Notes: generated by a model not told the origin, from the sequence alone. A stretch of DNA of 64,000 bases from Mesonia mobilis DSM 19841 (GCF_000423405.1 NZ_AUHX01000004.1:248001-312000), one strand, 5' to 3'. Positions 36,720-45,847 are shown, counted from the stretch's first letter. Program-made: numbers and translations.

Positions 36720-38681
36720 TTACAGAACGCGTTTAATACGTTCAGCAATATTCATCTCCAGTTTTTTGTACTCGATCACTTGTTCTAAGATTTCTTGGTG
36801 ATGTTCTGCAATATCTTTTTTAGCGTCTTGCATTAACTCAGCCACCTTTTGTTTGACCAAGTGCAAACGTAAATTTAGAATCGTGTCGTTTACTTCGCGA
36901 GCTTCAAGTTTAGTTCGGGGTTGTACAAAAATATCTTGATCTTCCCAGCGGTGAAGTACATTTTTTTCTTCAGCCATTAAAATGGAAGTAATATCTGAAG
37001 CCTGCTCCGGTGAAAGCTGATTAATAAAAGTTTCAACCTTTAAATCTTCTTTGGTGTTGAATTCATAAATAATTTGCTCGTACAACAAACGGAAACTATC
37101 GTTGGTAAATTCAATCTCATCTTCCTGAAGATCTAGAAAGATCTTTTCGTAAACTTTAGCTTCCTGTTTTTCTAATTCGAGCTCTAGATTTCCATCGCGA
37201 TCTTCTTTATAAACGTATTCTTCAAATTCATCTTCAACCTTCCCGTAACGAAGTAATAAACTTATAATGTTACGCTCTAACTCGAATTGACGATCTACTT
37301 TTGGTCGAACTTCTTTGGGTTGCTTAATAACCTCGAAATTCTTTTTTTGTGTTGAAGTTTTTCGACCGCTATCTTTATTATTTTTTGCGTTGAGTTGCGC
37401 TAATGTACTGTAGAGAACGTCTTCTGAAACATCCATAATTCGAGTACATTCTTTCAAGTAAATCTCTTGCTGAATTTGGTCGGGTATTTTCGCAATACTA
37501 TTGACCATATCTCGAATTACTTCAGCTTTTTTAATAGGATCGCCTTGCGCTTGATCGACCAAAAGCGACGCCTTAAAACTGATGAAATCTTTAGAATTTT
37601 GCTGAAGATAAGCTTCGATATCTTCTTTGGTATTCGCTTTAGCAAAACTATCGGGATCTTCACCTTCCGGGAACGCACAAACTTTCACATTCATTCCCTG
37701 TTCTAAGATCAAATCTATACCGCGTAACGAAGCTCGAAGCCCGGCAGCATCACCATCAAAAAGTACCGTAATGTTTTTAGTGAGTCGATTAATTAACCGA
37801 ATTTGTTCGGGCGTTAACGCCGTTCCTGAAGAAGCCACCACATTTTCGATCCCGGCTTGATGCATTTGGATCACATCGGTATAACCTTCTACCAAATAAC
37901 AATTATCTTCTTTCGCTATGCTTTGTTTGGCGTAATAAATACCGTAAAGCACTTTACTTTTATGGTAAATATCACTCTCGGGAGAGTTTAAATATTTAGC
38001 AGCTTTTTTCTCGTTGGTTAAAATTCGACCTCCAAAACCAAGCGTTCTTCCCGACATCGAATGAATGGGAAACATCACTCTGCCTTTAAATCGATCAAAT
38101 TTCTTTTGTTCTTTAACGATCGTAAGCCCGGTTTTTTCTAAAAACTCTAATTGATAACCTTGCTTTAAGGCTTCTTCTGTAAAAGCATCCCAAATATCGG
38201 GAGAATACCCTAGGTCGAATTTCTCTATGGTTTCGTTGGTAAAACCGCGCTCTTTAAAATAACTTAAACCAATGGCTTTACCTTGTTCGGTTTTTAGTAG
38301 TTTTTTCTGAAAAAATTTATTGGCAAATTCTGAAACCAAGTACATACTTTCGCGCTCATCGGCAAGTTGCTTTTGCTCGTCGGTTTGCTCGGTTTCTTCA
38401 ATTTCGATTCCGTATTTTTTGGCGAGGTATTTTATAGCTTCCGGATAGTTAAAATGCTCGTGCTCCATAATAAAAGCCACAACATTGCCACCTTTTCCGC
38501 TAGAGAAGTCTTTCCAGATCTGTTTGACCGGGCTCACCATAAAACTCGGTGTACGCTCATCGGTAAACGGACTTAAGCCTTTGTAGTTAGAACCCGATTT
38601 TTTTAACTGCACAAAATCGCCAATCACCTCTTCTACCCGAGCGGCATCAAACACTTGATCTATGGTCGATTTTTTAATCAT
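36720..38681 (-). CDS. dnaG: DNA primase DnaG with zinc ligands missing
   Basis: A 653-residue replicative primase. The N-terminal CHC2-type region aligns well (GLSPFTDERTPSF near residue 36, then QIWKDFSSGKGGN), but the four zinc ligands C-H-C-C are replaced by S37, T40, D58 and S61. The TOPRIM core is intact: LVEGYTDVIQMHQAG near residue 258, SSGTALT, and LFDGDAAGLRAS near 310. The C-terminal helical DnaB-interaction domain is present. I recall the same loss in other flavobacterial primases, so this looks like a lineage trait and not a mutation. Confidence 0.93.
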   Translation of the reverse strand: MIKKSTIDQVFDAARVEEVIGDFVQLKKSGSNYKGLSPFTDERTPSFMVSPVKQIWKDFSSGKGGNVVAFIMEHEHFNYPEAIKYLAKKYGIEIEETEQTDEQKQLADERESMYLVSEFANKFFQKKLLKTEQGKAIGLSYFKERGFTNETIEKFDLGYSPDIWDAFTEEALKQGYQLEFLEKTGLTIVKEQKKFDRFKGRVMFPIHSMSGRTLGFGGRILTNEKKAAKYLNSPESDIYHKSKVLYGIYYAKQSIAKEDNCYLVEGYTDVIQMHQAGIENVVASSGTALTPEQIRLINRLTKNITVLFDGDAAGLRASLRGIDLILEQGMNVKVCAFPEGEDPDSFAKANTKEDIEAYLQQNSKDFISFKASLLVDQAQGDPIKKAEVIRDMVNSIAKIPDQIQQEIYLKECTRIMDVSEDVLYSTLAQLNAKNNKDSGRKTSTQKKNFEVIKQPKEVRPKVDRQFELERNIISLLLRYGKVEDEFEEYVYKEDRDGNLELELEKQEAKVYEKIFLDLQEDEIEFTNDSFRLLYEQIIYEFNTKEDLKVETFINQLSPEQASDITSILMAEEKNVLHRWEDQDIFVQPRTKLEAREVNDTILNLRLHLVKQKVAELMQDAKKDIAEHHQEILEQVIEYKKLEMNIAERIKRVL

Positions 38682-38713
38682 TTCAGCTTAAAATCTTGGA
38701 AAGTTTCAATTTG

Positions 38714-38721
38714 CAAAAGTA
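38714..38721 (-). promoter_or_regulatory. -7 box TACTTTTG for dnaG
   Basis: Perfect TAnnTTTG on the minus strand, 32 bases before the dnaG start. The likely -33 region falls inside the terminator of the preceding gene. Confidence 0.45.
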
Positions 38722-38730
38722 CTAAAATAT

Positions 38731-38765
38731 AAAAAAAGGGTAAACAACTTTGGTTTACCCTTTTT
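38731..38765 (-). terminator. Terminator of the outer membrane protein gene
   Basis: Hairpin AAAAAGGGTAAAC/GTTTACCCTTTTT with a T-run on the minus strand, about 30 bases past the stop at 38798. Confidence 0.8.
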
Positions 38766-38797
38766 CTTCTAATTCAAAATTAAAAATGAAACTTAGC

Positions 38798-39874
38798 TTA
38801 TATTCCTACTCGTAAACCAACTGAGATATTATTTTGCTCGATTGGGTTATCTTTAAAAATCGGGTTTAGATCGTATTTTACGTACAAACCAATATTATCG
38901 TAACCTACGTAAGCGCTTAAACCGTAAATAAAATTACTAGTATTATAGCTTTGTGAAAGTTTATCTTTTCTGTCTCTATCGTCTTCTTTATATTTTAACT
39001 TTTGAATTGTATTTAAATTTAATCCGGCGTAACCTCCCAAACCTACTTTAAAATTACTTAAATCATAATGTGCTGCATTTTTTCCATAAGTTATAGTTCT
39101 TGGTCCGAATTCAAAATGTAACGGAATCACTAAGTTATCCATTCTTAATTTGGCTTTATCTACCTCGTAAGGAAACTCTTCTAAAACCGTTTGATCACCA
39201 TCTTCTACAAAGTACATATTATCATCGGCTTTTAAACCGTTAAACTGAAATGATACTCCATATCTTAATCTTGCAAAACCAGATTTTATCAATACAGTTT
39301 CAAATTCATATCCTAATTCAAAAAACCTACTTCCTCCTATCTTGTAAGGAGAATCATCTAAAGATTGACCTTCTATCAAAGTATTGTTTAAACCTAATGC
39401 CATCGTCAAACCATTAGTTGTTCTTTTTGGTATCGAATCGTAAGCTTTTTCATCATCCTCAAATTCACCATCAAATTTTAGAAACTCTAATGAGGTATAA
39501 TACGAATCGATCTCTTGTTGCTCCTCGCCATCTTCGTCTTCTTCCGTTTTTGTATTTCGCTTTAAAAGTGCAATATTTTCATCGATGATGTTTAATTGAT
39601 TTTCGATATTTAAAGCTCTTTTTTCTGCTGCTGCTTTTTTTAATTCTGCCGCTTCTGTAGCCGTAATTTCGTTATTATCTAAACGTTCATTAATTTCTTG
39701 AACTTCTTCTCGAAGTTTATCTTTTTCAATTTTTTCAATTTTATTTTTCTGTTTTTGTAACTCCTCGATCTTTAACTCAATGTTGTTTTTCACTTCAATA
39801 TTAATTTGCGCTTGAGATTGATAACCGACTGCAGCAGCAATAAATAAGGCTAGACTAATAATAATTGTTTTCAT
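38798..39874 (-). CDS. Outer membrane beta-barrel protein with N-terminal coiled coil
   Basis: A 358-residue exported protein: signal peptide (1-22), a highly charged helical stretch from about 28 to 115 with repeated KIEKIEKDKLREE-type heptads (probable coiled coil), then a roughly 220-residue porin-like beta region with alternating aromatic strands such as GGSRFFELGYEFETVL and FIYGLSAYVGYDNIGLYVKYDLNP, ending in VGLRVGI. It resembles the PorT-like beta-barrel superfamily. It is downstream of the ECF sigma and anti-sigma-like genes and may be a target or sensor partner of that module. Confidence 0.7.
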   Translation of the reverse strand: MKTIIISLALFIAAAVGYQSQAQINIEVKNNIELKIEELQKQKNKIEKIEKDKLREEVQEINERLDNNEITATEAAELKKAAAEKRALNIENQLNIIDENIALLKRNTKTEEDEDGEEQQEIDSYYTSLEFLKFDGEFEDDEKAYDSIPKRTTNGLTMALGLNNTLIEGQSLDDSPYKIGGSRFFELGYEFETVLIKSGFARLRYGVSFQFNGLKADDNMYFVEDGDQTVLEEFPYEVDKAKLRMDNLVIPLHFEFGPRTITYGKNAAHYDLSNFKVGLGGYAGLNLNTIQKLKYKEDDRDRKDKLSQSYNTSNFIYGLSAYVGYDNIGLYVKYDLNPIFKDNPIEQNNISVGLRVGI

Positions 39875-39967
39875 GATTTTTGTTGATTTTAGACACTTCG
39901 TCTCTACCCTTCCCTTTTTAGAAGGGAAGAAACTTAGTGGATTGATGAATGATTGATTTTGATTAAT

Positions 39968-40714
39968 TTATTCGATAACAGAATTTTTTACTCTGTAAAA
40001 ACCGCTTTCTAAGGCGTAAAAAACTTTTTCTTTGAAGCTTTGCTTGTCTTCAACCTCAATATTTTCTAACAGATTTTGTGCACTAATTCTGTTATAATAA
40101 TTGTTGAAGTTTCTAATTTTCACACGCTCTCGGGCATCATTTAATAATTGCGCAGCTTCCTCTTCTGCAGAAGGAGTTTTGGTTTGTGCTAATTGTTTTA
40201 GAGAACTATAACTTTCTAATTCAAATTTAATTTCTTGTGCTTTGTGTTCTTCCTTTTTCTGCGGAATAACTTTCGACTGAGCTCTGTTTTTAGTTTCTGC
40301 TGCGGGAAGATCTACACTTGCTAGAACCGGTTTTTCAATTTCTATTTCAGGTTGAATTTTACTTTCTGTTTGAGCGATCGAAGACTTTTCAACAGCATTT
40401 AATTCTTCATTCTTATTGATTTCTTGCGAGTTTTCTTCAGCTTCCACTTCAACTAAATTATTTTTTGGCGCTTCAATAGTATTTTGATTCACCACCTTCA
40501 CAGGTTCTACTTGTTGCTGATCAAAAAAGAAAGATGTAATTAAAATACCGCCTAAAAAACTTGCCGCGATCCCTAACCACCAATATTTTTTGGTCGATTT
40601 TTCTTCTTTTACCTCTAACTCTGCAGCCAATTGATCCCAAGCTCTTGCTGATGGCTCAATTTTTCGCGCTTCTAACTGCTGCTTAATTTTTTTATCAAAA
40701 TTATCTACCGCCAT
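39968..40714 (-). CDS. Putative anti-sigma factor (single-pass membrane protein)
   Basis: A 248-residue protein. The N-terminal 40 residues (FDKKIKQQLEARKIEPSARAW, with a conserved W) are typical of the cytoplasmic segment of flavobacterial anti-sigma-like proteins encoded next to ECF sigma genes. One membrane helix lies at about 45-63, followed by a long Glu/Lys/Gln-rich, low-complexity periplasmic region and a helical C-terminus (LLNDARERVKIRNFNNYYNRI). Its start overlaps the sigma gene end by 14 bases. Anti-sigma activity is inferred from context. Confidence 0.6.
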   Translation of the reverse strand: MAVDNFDKKIKQQLEARKIEPSARAWDQLAAELEVKEEKSTKKYWWLGIAASFLGGILITSFFFDQQQVEPVKVVNQNTIEAPKNNLVEVEAEENSQEINKNEELNAVEKSSIAQTESKIQPEIEIEKPVLASVDLPAAETKNRAQSKVIPQKKEEHKAQEIKFELESYSSLKQLAQTKTPSAEEEAAQLLNDARERVKIRNFNNYYNRISAQNLLENIEVEDKQSFKEKVFYALESGFYRVKNSVIE

Positions 40715-41267
40715 GATTCTCTTTTCTATGAGGTTCTACTTTTTGTTGTAACAACTTTCTGGCTTTAGAAAGTTGCGATTTAGAGGTTCCTTCAGAAATA
40801 TTCAACATTTTTGCAATTTCCTGATGCTTGTAACCTTCTACTGCGTAAAGCATAAATACTGCTTTATAACCTTCGGGTAATTCGTCTATTTTTTGCTGAA
40901 GAAAATCTACTTCTTCTACAGAGCCAAAACTGTTTTCTGAGGCTAATGCTGAATCATTTTCTAATTCTTCTGAAAACTGAACTTTCTTCTGGCTTCGCAA
41001 AAAATCGATGGCTTCTCTCACCATAATTCTGCGTATCCAACCTTCAAAACTACCTTCTGCTTTGTAGCTTGAAAGATTCACAAATACCTTCATAAAGCCT
41101 TTAAGCATTACATCTTCTGCAAATTGCAGATCTTTTACATACATTCTGCAAACGCTCAACATCTTTGGCGAATAAGTTTCGTACAAACTCTGCTGAGCTT
41201 TACGATCTTTTTTCATCGCCTTTTTTATAAGACGTTTTTCGTTTTGATGTAACTGAATTACTTTCAC
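40701..41267 (-). CDS. ECF-type RNA polymerase sigma factor
   Basis: A 188-residue sigma-70 family ECF factor. Region 2 from about 15 to 85 (QSLYETYSPKMLSVCRMYVKD, ... VMLKGFMKVFVNL, then WIRRIMVREAIDFLR), region 4 from about 125 to 175 (LPEGYKAVFMLYAVEGYKHQEIAKMLNISEGTSKSQLSKARKLL, shown in part) with the helix-turn-helix. Membrane-signalling type, judging by the cognate membrane protein next door. A GGCAACC-N16-CGTC element upstream suggests autoregulation. Confidence 0.9.
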   Translation of the reverse strand: MKVIQLHQNEKRLIKKAMKKDRKAQQSLYETYSPKMLSVCRMYVKDLQFAEDVMLKGFMKVFVNLSSYKAEGSFEGWIRRIMVREAIDFLRSQKKVQFSEELENDSALASENSFGSVEEVDFLQQKIDELPEGYKAVFMLYAVEGYKHQEIAKMLNISEGTSKSQLSKARKLLQQKVEPHRKENHGGR

Positions 41268-41298
41268 AATTAATCTCTAAAGACTTTCTATTTACATA

Positions 41299-41325
41299 GA
41301 CGAAAGTAAACTAAAAATGGTTGCC
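41299..41325 (-). promoter_or_regulatory. Candidate ECF promoter (GGCAACC-N16-CGTC)
   Basis: On the minus strand GGCAACC (41325-41319) and CGTC (41302-41299) are separated by 16 bases and lie 32 bases before the sigma gene start. AAC/CGTC is the common theme of ECF promoters. A TACTTTCG (one mismatch to the Bacteroidota -7 box) overlaps it, so a housekeeping promoter is also possible. Confidence 0.5.
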
Positions 41326-41559
41326 TGGGTTTGTATTTTTTTTGAAAAAATCTTAAAAAATATTAATTATCAGCGTTTTAATAATGAAAATAATTTAAAA
41401 AAATCTCTTACCTCGAATATTATAAAAGGAAAAAATTGATTTAACGAACTTTAAGCATTGTAGGTTTTAAAAGAATTTTTGTAGCTAGTAAGCTTTTGGG
41501 TAAGGGTAATAAATAAGTGGTGATTCTGAATGAATTTCAGGACGGTATAATTGAAAGAT

Positions 41560-42537
41560 TTATTTCTTACGATCAATTACATAAGTCATCATCAACTCCA
41601 AAGAAGCTTTATATGGAGAATCGGGATAATGTTGAATAAGGTCGAAAGCTTCTTGTTGAAAGCTCTTCATTTTATTTTCTGCATAAGACAAACCACCGGC
41701 ATCTTTTACAAACTGAATAACTTCTTTGACTCTTTTCTTGTCTTTATTATGATTTTTAACCGAATTAATAAGCCATCTTTTATCTTTTTCTGAAGAATTG
41801 TTAAGCGCATAAATTAACGGCAAGGTCATTTTTTGCTCCTTAATATCGATTCCGGTTGGTTTCCCGATTTTCTCTTCGCCATAATCGAACAAGTCATCCT
41901 TTATCTGAAAAGCCATCCCAATAAGCTCTCCAAATTTGCGCATTCGCTCTACGTGTTCAGAATCCGGTTTTACCGATGCAGCTCCTAAACTACAGCAAGC
42001 CGCAATAAGAGTTGCCGTCTTTTGCCGAATTATTTCGTAATAAACTTCTTCGGTAATATCGAGTTTTCTAGCTTTTTCAATCTGCAATAATTCGCCTTCG
42101 CTCATTTCTCGAACTGCAACAGAGATGATCTTCAGTAAATCGAAATCATTATTATCTATAGAAAGTAAAAGTCCTTTAGATAATAAATAATCGCCGACGA
42201 GAACGGCAATTTTATTTTTCCAAAGCGCGTTGATCGAGAAAAAACCTCGACGACGGTTAGAATCGTCGACCACATCGTCGTGTACCAAAGTCGCCGTATG
42301 AATAAGTTCTATCACCGATGCTCCGCGATACGTACGATCGTTCACCTCGCCATCGCTTACCATTTTAGAAACCAAAAACACGAACATAGGTCGCATTTGT
42401 TTTCCTTTACGGTTCACCACATAATGAGTAATACGATTGAGTAAAGCCACCTTGGAAGACATCGAGAGCAAGAACTTTTTTTCGAAAAGTTCCATCTCAA
42501 AATTAATCGGGGCTTTTATTTGTGCGATGGGTTTCAC
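41560..42537 (-). CDS. Polyprenyl diphosphate synthase (octaprenyl-type)
   Basis: A 325-residue trans-isoprenyl diphosphate synthase. The first Asp-rich motif is D87-D88-V-V-D91 in HDDVVDD, followed by RRR; the second is KDDLFD near residue 214. Also GKQMRP (46-51) and QKTATL. Enzymes of this type condense isopentenyl diphosphate to C40-C45 chains for quinone side chains, here most likely for menaquinone; chain length cannot be read with certainty. Start ATG at 42537 is unusually close to a perfect -7 box. Confidence 0.88.
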   Translation of the reverse strand: MKPIAQIKAPINFEMELFEKKFLLSMSSKVALLNRITHYVVNRKGKQMRPMFVFLVSKMVSDGEVNDRTYRGASVIELIHTATLVHDDVVDDSNRRRGFFSINALWKNKIAVLVGDYLLSKGLLLSIDNNDFDLLKIISVAVREMSEGELLQIEKARKLDITEEVYYEIIRQKTATLIAACCSLGAASVKPDSEHVERMRKFGELIGMAFQIKDDLFDYGEEKIGKPTGIDIKEQKMTLPLIYALNNSSEKDKRWLINSVKNHNKDKKRVKEVIQFVKDAGGLSYAENKMKSFQQEAFDLIQHYPDSPYKASLELMMTYVIDRKK

Positions 42538-42545
42538 TTAGACCA

Positions 42546-42553
42546 CAAATATA
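42546..42553 (-). promoter_or_regulatory. -7 box TATATTTG of polyprenyl synthase gene
   Basis: Perfect match on the minus strand, only 8 bases before the start codon, which predicts an mRNA with almost no 5' leader. No good -33 element seen. Confidence 0.45.
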
Positions 42554-42639
42554 ATTAAAGTGTTTTATTTAAAATATTGCCCTAGAGATTTATTTTTTCG
42601 TTATTTTTATCTATTGATACATTATATAAAAAATTGCAT

Positions 42640-43527
42640 ATGAAAAAAATTACTTTTTTAATTGTACTTATAGCCAACAGCATGCTTTTGAGTGCTCAAA
42701 TATTTTCTGAAGACTTTGATGATGAAACTATCAATTCTTTCACCTATGAAAATTGGGTTGCTATAGATGCTGACGGAGACGGGAGATACTTTGAGGTCTT
42801 TGATGCTGACTCTAATCTAGTAGACCTAAACGACGATGGCACCTTTGATGTACCTATGAATTGGTCACTTTCCGGTATGGCCGTAGATTCTGATTCTTGG
42901 GAGGCAGGAACGGGCGCTTTAACTCCTGATAATTTTTTAATCACTTCAAACCCTATAGATCTAACGAATGTTAGCGGAGCAACCTTAAGTTTTACTGTAG
43001 CTACTTATCAGGTAAATCCTAACTTCCTAGGAGAAAGATATTCTGTTTATTTAACATCATTCAATGAGATTGAAAATATCGTTAATGCTCCAGCAGTGAC
43101 TACTCGACTTCTAAGTGATGACCTTACTGCTGAAGCTCCAGACGGATCTGACTCTTTTGCAGAAATCACCATCGATATTTCTGAATATGACGGTCAAACA
43201 GTTTATTTAACTTTTCGACATTATGAATCTACAGATCTAAATTCGTTTTTATTAGATGATATTGTTATAGATGGCACTTTAGGAGTTGATAAAGAAATAC
43301 AAACTAACTTTAACTTTTTTGTAAAGAACAAAACCTTAAACCTTCAATCAGACGAAACACTCGAAAATTTGAAAATTTACGATTATACAGGAAAACAGAT
43401 AAAAAATATAGTTTTAGAAAATAAAAATAGTGAAGCCGTAAATTTAGAAAGCTTAAACTCTGGAATTTATATTGCTCAAATACAAATAGCTGGTAAAACA
43501 AGTAGTTTTAAGTTTGTCATTAATTAA
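42640..43527 (+). CDS. Secreted T9SS type A protein with choice-of-anchor J-like domain
   Basis: A 295-residue protein with signal peptide (MKKITFLIVLIANSMLLSAQ, cleaved after A). Residues about 22-215 form a lectin-like cleaved-adhesin/choice-of-anchor J type domain (EDFDDETINSFTYENWVAID, then TFRHYESTDLNSFLLDDI, shown partly). The C-terminal 75 residues are a T9SS sorting domain (LENLKIYDYTGKQIKN, LNSGIYIAQIQIAGK, FKFVIN end). It is exported to the surface and probably binds carbohydrate or protein. ATG 42640 chosen over TTG 42634. Confidence 0.8.
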   Translation: MKKITFLIVLIANSMLLSAQIFSEDFDDETINSFTYENWVAIDADGDGRYFEVFDADSNLVDLNDDGTFDVPMNWSLSGMAVDSDSWEAGTGALTPDNFLITSNPIDLTNVSGATLSFTVATYQVNPNFLGERYSVYLTSFNEIENIVNAPAVTTRLLSDDLTAEAPDGSDSFAEITIDISEYDGQTVYLTFRHYESTDLNSFLLDDIVIDGTLGVDKEIQTNFNFFVKNKTLNLQSDETLENLKIYDYTGKQIKNIVLENKNSEAVNLESLNSGIYIAQIQIAGKTSSFKFVIN

Positions 43528-43562
43528 TAAATAAAATTTTATTAATTAATTTTTATTAAATC

Positions 43563-43594
43563 TTTGAGATTATTTTATTTTTTACTTATATTTA
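43563..43594 (+). promoter_or_regulatory. Promoter of the second T9SS cargo gene
   Basis: TTTG at 43563-43566, 20 bases, then TATATTTA at 43587-43594 (one mismatch to TAnnTTTG), 31 bases before the ATG at 43626. Confidence 0.55.
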
Positions 43595-43625
43595 ACGATT
43601 AATTAAAACCTTTAAATAATTTGAT

Positions 43626-44714
43626 ATGAAAAAAATTACGTTTAGTTTATTTGCTTTTTTTGCTGCTATCGCATTAAGTGCACAAGAAAATCCATTTGTT
43701 AACGGTATGGTATTCGACTCTAGCTCCACTGTTTGTGCAGGAGATGGAGAAGGAAATTGTGATCCAGAAGGATCGGATATCCCTCTTACCTCCCAAGTAG
43801 GTATTTCTTTAGGCGAAGAAACAAATGAAATTATCATTTCTGATATTACTGGAGGATTATATGTGCAAGGATATGGAGCACCAATGGGTAACGAAGCTAC
43901 TATAGTTGTAGATAGCGATAATCAAACCCTTACAGTAACCGATGCTCCAGATGTAGTGTTTGGTGGAGATTCTTTTAACGCTACTGGGTCATATACTGTT
44001 GTAGATGGTCAAGTAGATACATTTACCTTAACTTGGTCTAATAATTATGGTGATGCAGGAACTACAGATTTTACATTTAATTCTATTGTTACAGCTCCTG
44101 GGGTAGCAAGTAACCCAACACCAGCTGATAACGCAACGGATGTTCCGGTAAATACGTTACAAGATGCAGATGACAATACTGTAACCGCTGTAGATTTTGC
44201 ATTTGATGCGCCAACGACTGGTGATGCTCCAGAAACATATAGAATTGTTATTAGTAATGATATTACTTTCCCTGCCAATACAGAAACTGAAACATTTACT
44301 ATATCTGGTAATTTCCCTGCTACTACAACAGATTTTAGCGAATTATACTTACCTGGAGCTCAGTATTTTGAGGAAAACACCACATACTATTGGACAGTAA
44401 CCCCTACTAACTTAGGAGGAACACCTTCTGATGTAGAGGTTTGGACATTTACGACAGCAGGAGAATTGAATGTTTCAGATTTTGAAGCAGTTACTTTTGA
44501 TCACTATATAGACAACAATTCTTCATTAGTTTTATCTTCAGATAAAGTTGTATCTAGTGTTAAATTATACAGCATCTTAGGTCAAGAAGTTTTAGCTCAA
44601 GAATTAAATGCTACAAGCGGAAAGCTTAACATTAGTTCTTTTAATGCCGGAGTTTATTTAGCTCAAGTACAGATTGAAGGACAAACTAAAACTTTCAAAT
44701 TCATCAAGAAATAA
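43626..44714 (+). CDS. Secreted T9SS type A protein with Ig/fibronectin-like domain
   Basis: A 362-residue secreted protein. Signal peptide 1-20 ending LSAQ. Residues about 22-155 are Asp/Gly/Thr-rich with no recognised fold; about 157-280 is an Ig-like module (NPTPADNATDVPVNT, then TYYWTVTPTNLGGTPS, typical of fibronectin-like domains in flavobacterial proteins). The sorting domain at the end shows VSSVKLYSILGQEVL and FNAGVYLAQVQIEGQ. It is a neighbour and partial relative of the upstream cargo gene; the two share the same type of signal and C-terminal tail. No catalytic residues identified. Confidence 0.8.
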   Translation: MKKITFSLFAFFAAIALSAQENPFVNGMVFDSSSTVCAGDGEGNCDPEGSDIPLTSQVGISLGEETNEIIISDITGGLYVQGYGAPMGNEATIVVDSDNQTLTVTDAPDVVFGGDSFNATGSYTVVDGQVDTFTLTWSNNYGDAGTTDFTFNSIVTAPGVASNPTPADNATDVPVNTLQDADDNTVTAVDFAFDAPTTGDAPETYRIVISNDITFPANTETETFTISGNFPATTTDFSELYLPGAQYFEENTTYYWTVTPTNLGGTPSDVEVWTFTTAGELNVSDFEAVTFDHYIDNNSSLVLSSDKVVSSVKLYSILGQEVLAQELNATSGKLNISSFNAGVYLAQVQIEGQTKTFKFIKK

Positions 44715-44723
44715 TCATTCTTG

Positions 44724-44777
44724 ATCAAGTATAAAAAAATCCCGAATCTTTCGATTCGGGATTTTTTTATACTTGAT
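44724..44777. terminator. Strong bidirectional terminator between T9SS gene and rlmN
   Basis: Very long perfect hairpin ATCAAGTATAAAAAAATCCC.../...GGGATTTTTTTATACTTGAT between convergent genes; the inner stem AAATCCCGAATC/GATTCGGGATTT has a loop TTTC and T-tracts on both strands. Confidence 0.9.
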
Positions 44778-44790
44778 TTTTAATCTGCGA

Positions 44791-45843
44791 TTAATTTGCT
44801 TCTGAAGATTTATTCGCCAATTGCCCGCAAGCGGCATCGATATCTCTTCCTCGCGATCTTCTTACGGTAACGGTAAATCCTGCTTTTTCTAAATGATATT
44901 GGTAACGATCGGTAACACTTGCTGAGGCTTGCTGAAACTCGCCATCATCAATTGGGTTATATTCAATGATATTTACTTTACACGGAATGATCTTACAGAA
45001 TTCTACCAAAGCATCGATATCTTTTTGTTGATCGTTAATACCTTTCCAAATCAAATATTCGTAGGTAACTCTTCGTTTTGTTTTCTCGTACCAATAAATT
45101 AAAGATTCAGCTAAATCTTTTAGAGGAAAAGTCGCATTGAAAGGCATAATCTGCGTTCTTACTTCATCGATAGCGGCGTGTAAAGAAACCGCTAAATTAA
45201 ATTTCACCTCATCATCGGCTAATTTTTTGATCATTTTTGGTACTCCGGAAGTTGAAACTGTAATTCGCTTAGGCGACATCCCTAAACCTTCTGGAGAGGT
45301 AATCATCTCGATAGATTTGAGCACATTTTTATAGTTCATTAAGGGTTCTCCCATTCCCATAAAAACGATATTTGAAAGTGGCATATTATTGTATAATCTA
45401 CTTTCGTTGTCGATAGCAACTACTTGATCGTAAATTTCATCTGGGTTTAAATTTCGCATGCGTTTCAACCGCGCCGTTGCACAAAACTTACAGTCTAAAC
45501 TACATCCTACTTGTGAAGATACACAAGCAGTGGTTCTTGAATAGGTCGGAATCAAAACAGACTCAACCGTAAAACCATCGTGCAGTTTTACTGCATTTTT
45601 AATCGTCCCATCATTACTGCGCTGCATTTGATCGACCTTGATATGATTGATCACAAAATTATCGTCGAGCATTTGGCGGGTTTGCTTCGAGATATTGGTC
45701 ATATCTTCAAAACTGTGAGCGCCTTTGCTCCACAGCCATTCGTAAACTTGTGTTCCTCGGAAGGATTTATCGCCTACGGAAACAAAAAATTCTCGTAGTT
45801 GCTCTTTACTTAATGCGCGTATGTCTCTTTTCTTATCTTTCAC
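44791..45843 (-). CDS. rlmN: 23S rRNA/tRNA (adenine-C2)-methyltransferase RlmN
   Basis: A 350-residue radical SAM enzyme. The 4Fe-4S ligands are C114, C118 and C121 in CSLDCKFC; the substrate methyl-carrier Cys is near the end in the DAACGQL segment, with VFMGMGEPLMNY near residue 165. It makes 2-methyladenosine in 23S rRNA and some tRNAs. The start codon is GTG at 45843, only 4 bases after a perfect -7 box. Confidence 0.96.
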   Translation of the reverse strand: MKDKKRDIRALSKEQLREFFVSVGDKSFRGTQVYEWLWSKGAHSFEDMTNISKQTRQMLDDNFVINHIKVDQMQRSNDGTIKNAVKLHDGFTVESVLIPTYSRTTACVSSQVGCSLDCKFCATARLKRMRNLNPDEIYDQVVAIDNESRLYNNMPLSNIVFMGMGEPLMNYKNVLKSIEMITSPEGLGMSPKRITVSTSGVPKMIKKLADDEVKFNLAVSLHAAIDEVRTQIMPFNATFPLKDLAESLIYWYEKTKRRVTYEYLIWKGINDQQKDIDALVEFCKIIPCKVNIIEYNPIDDGEFQQASASVTDRYQYHLEKAGFTVTVRRSRGRDIDAACGQLANKSSEAN

Positions 45844-45847
45844 GTTG

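Noticed and set aside
39900-39940. CCCTTCCCTTTTTAGAAGGGAAG as a terminator of the anti-sigma-like gene
   Set aside because: It looks like a degenerate member of the CCCCTTTTAAAGGGG intergenic repeats. No T-run follows, and the downstream barrel gene is probably in the same transcript.
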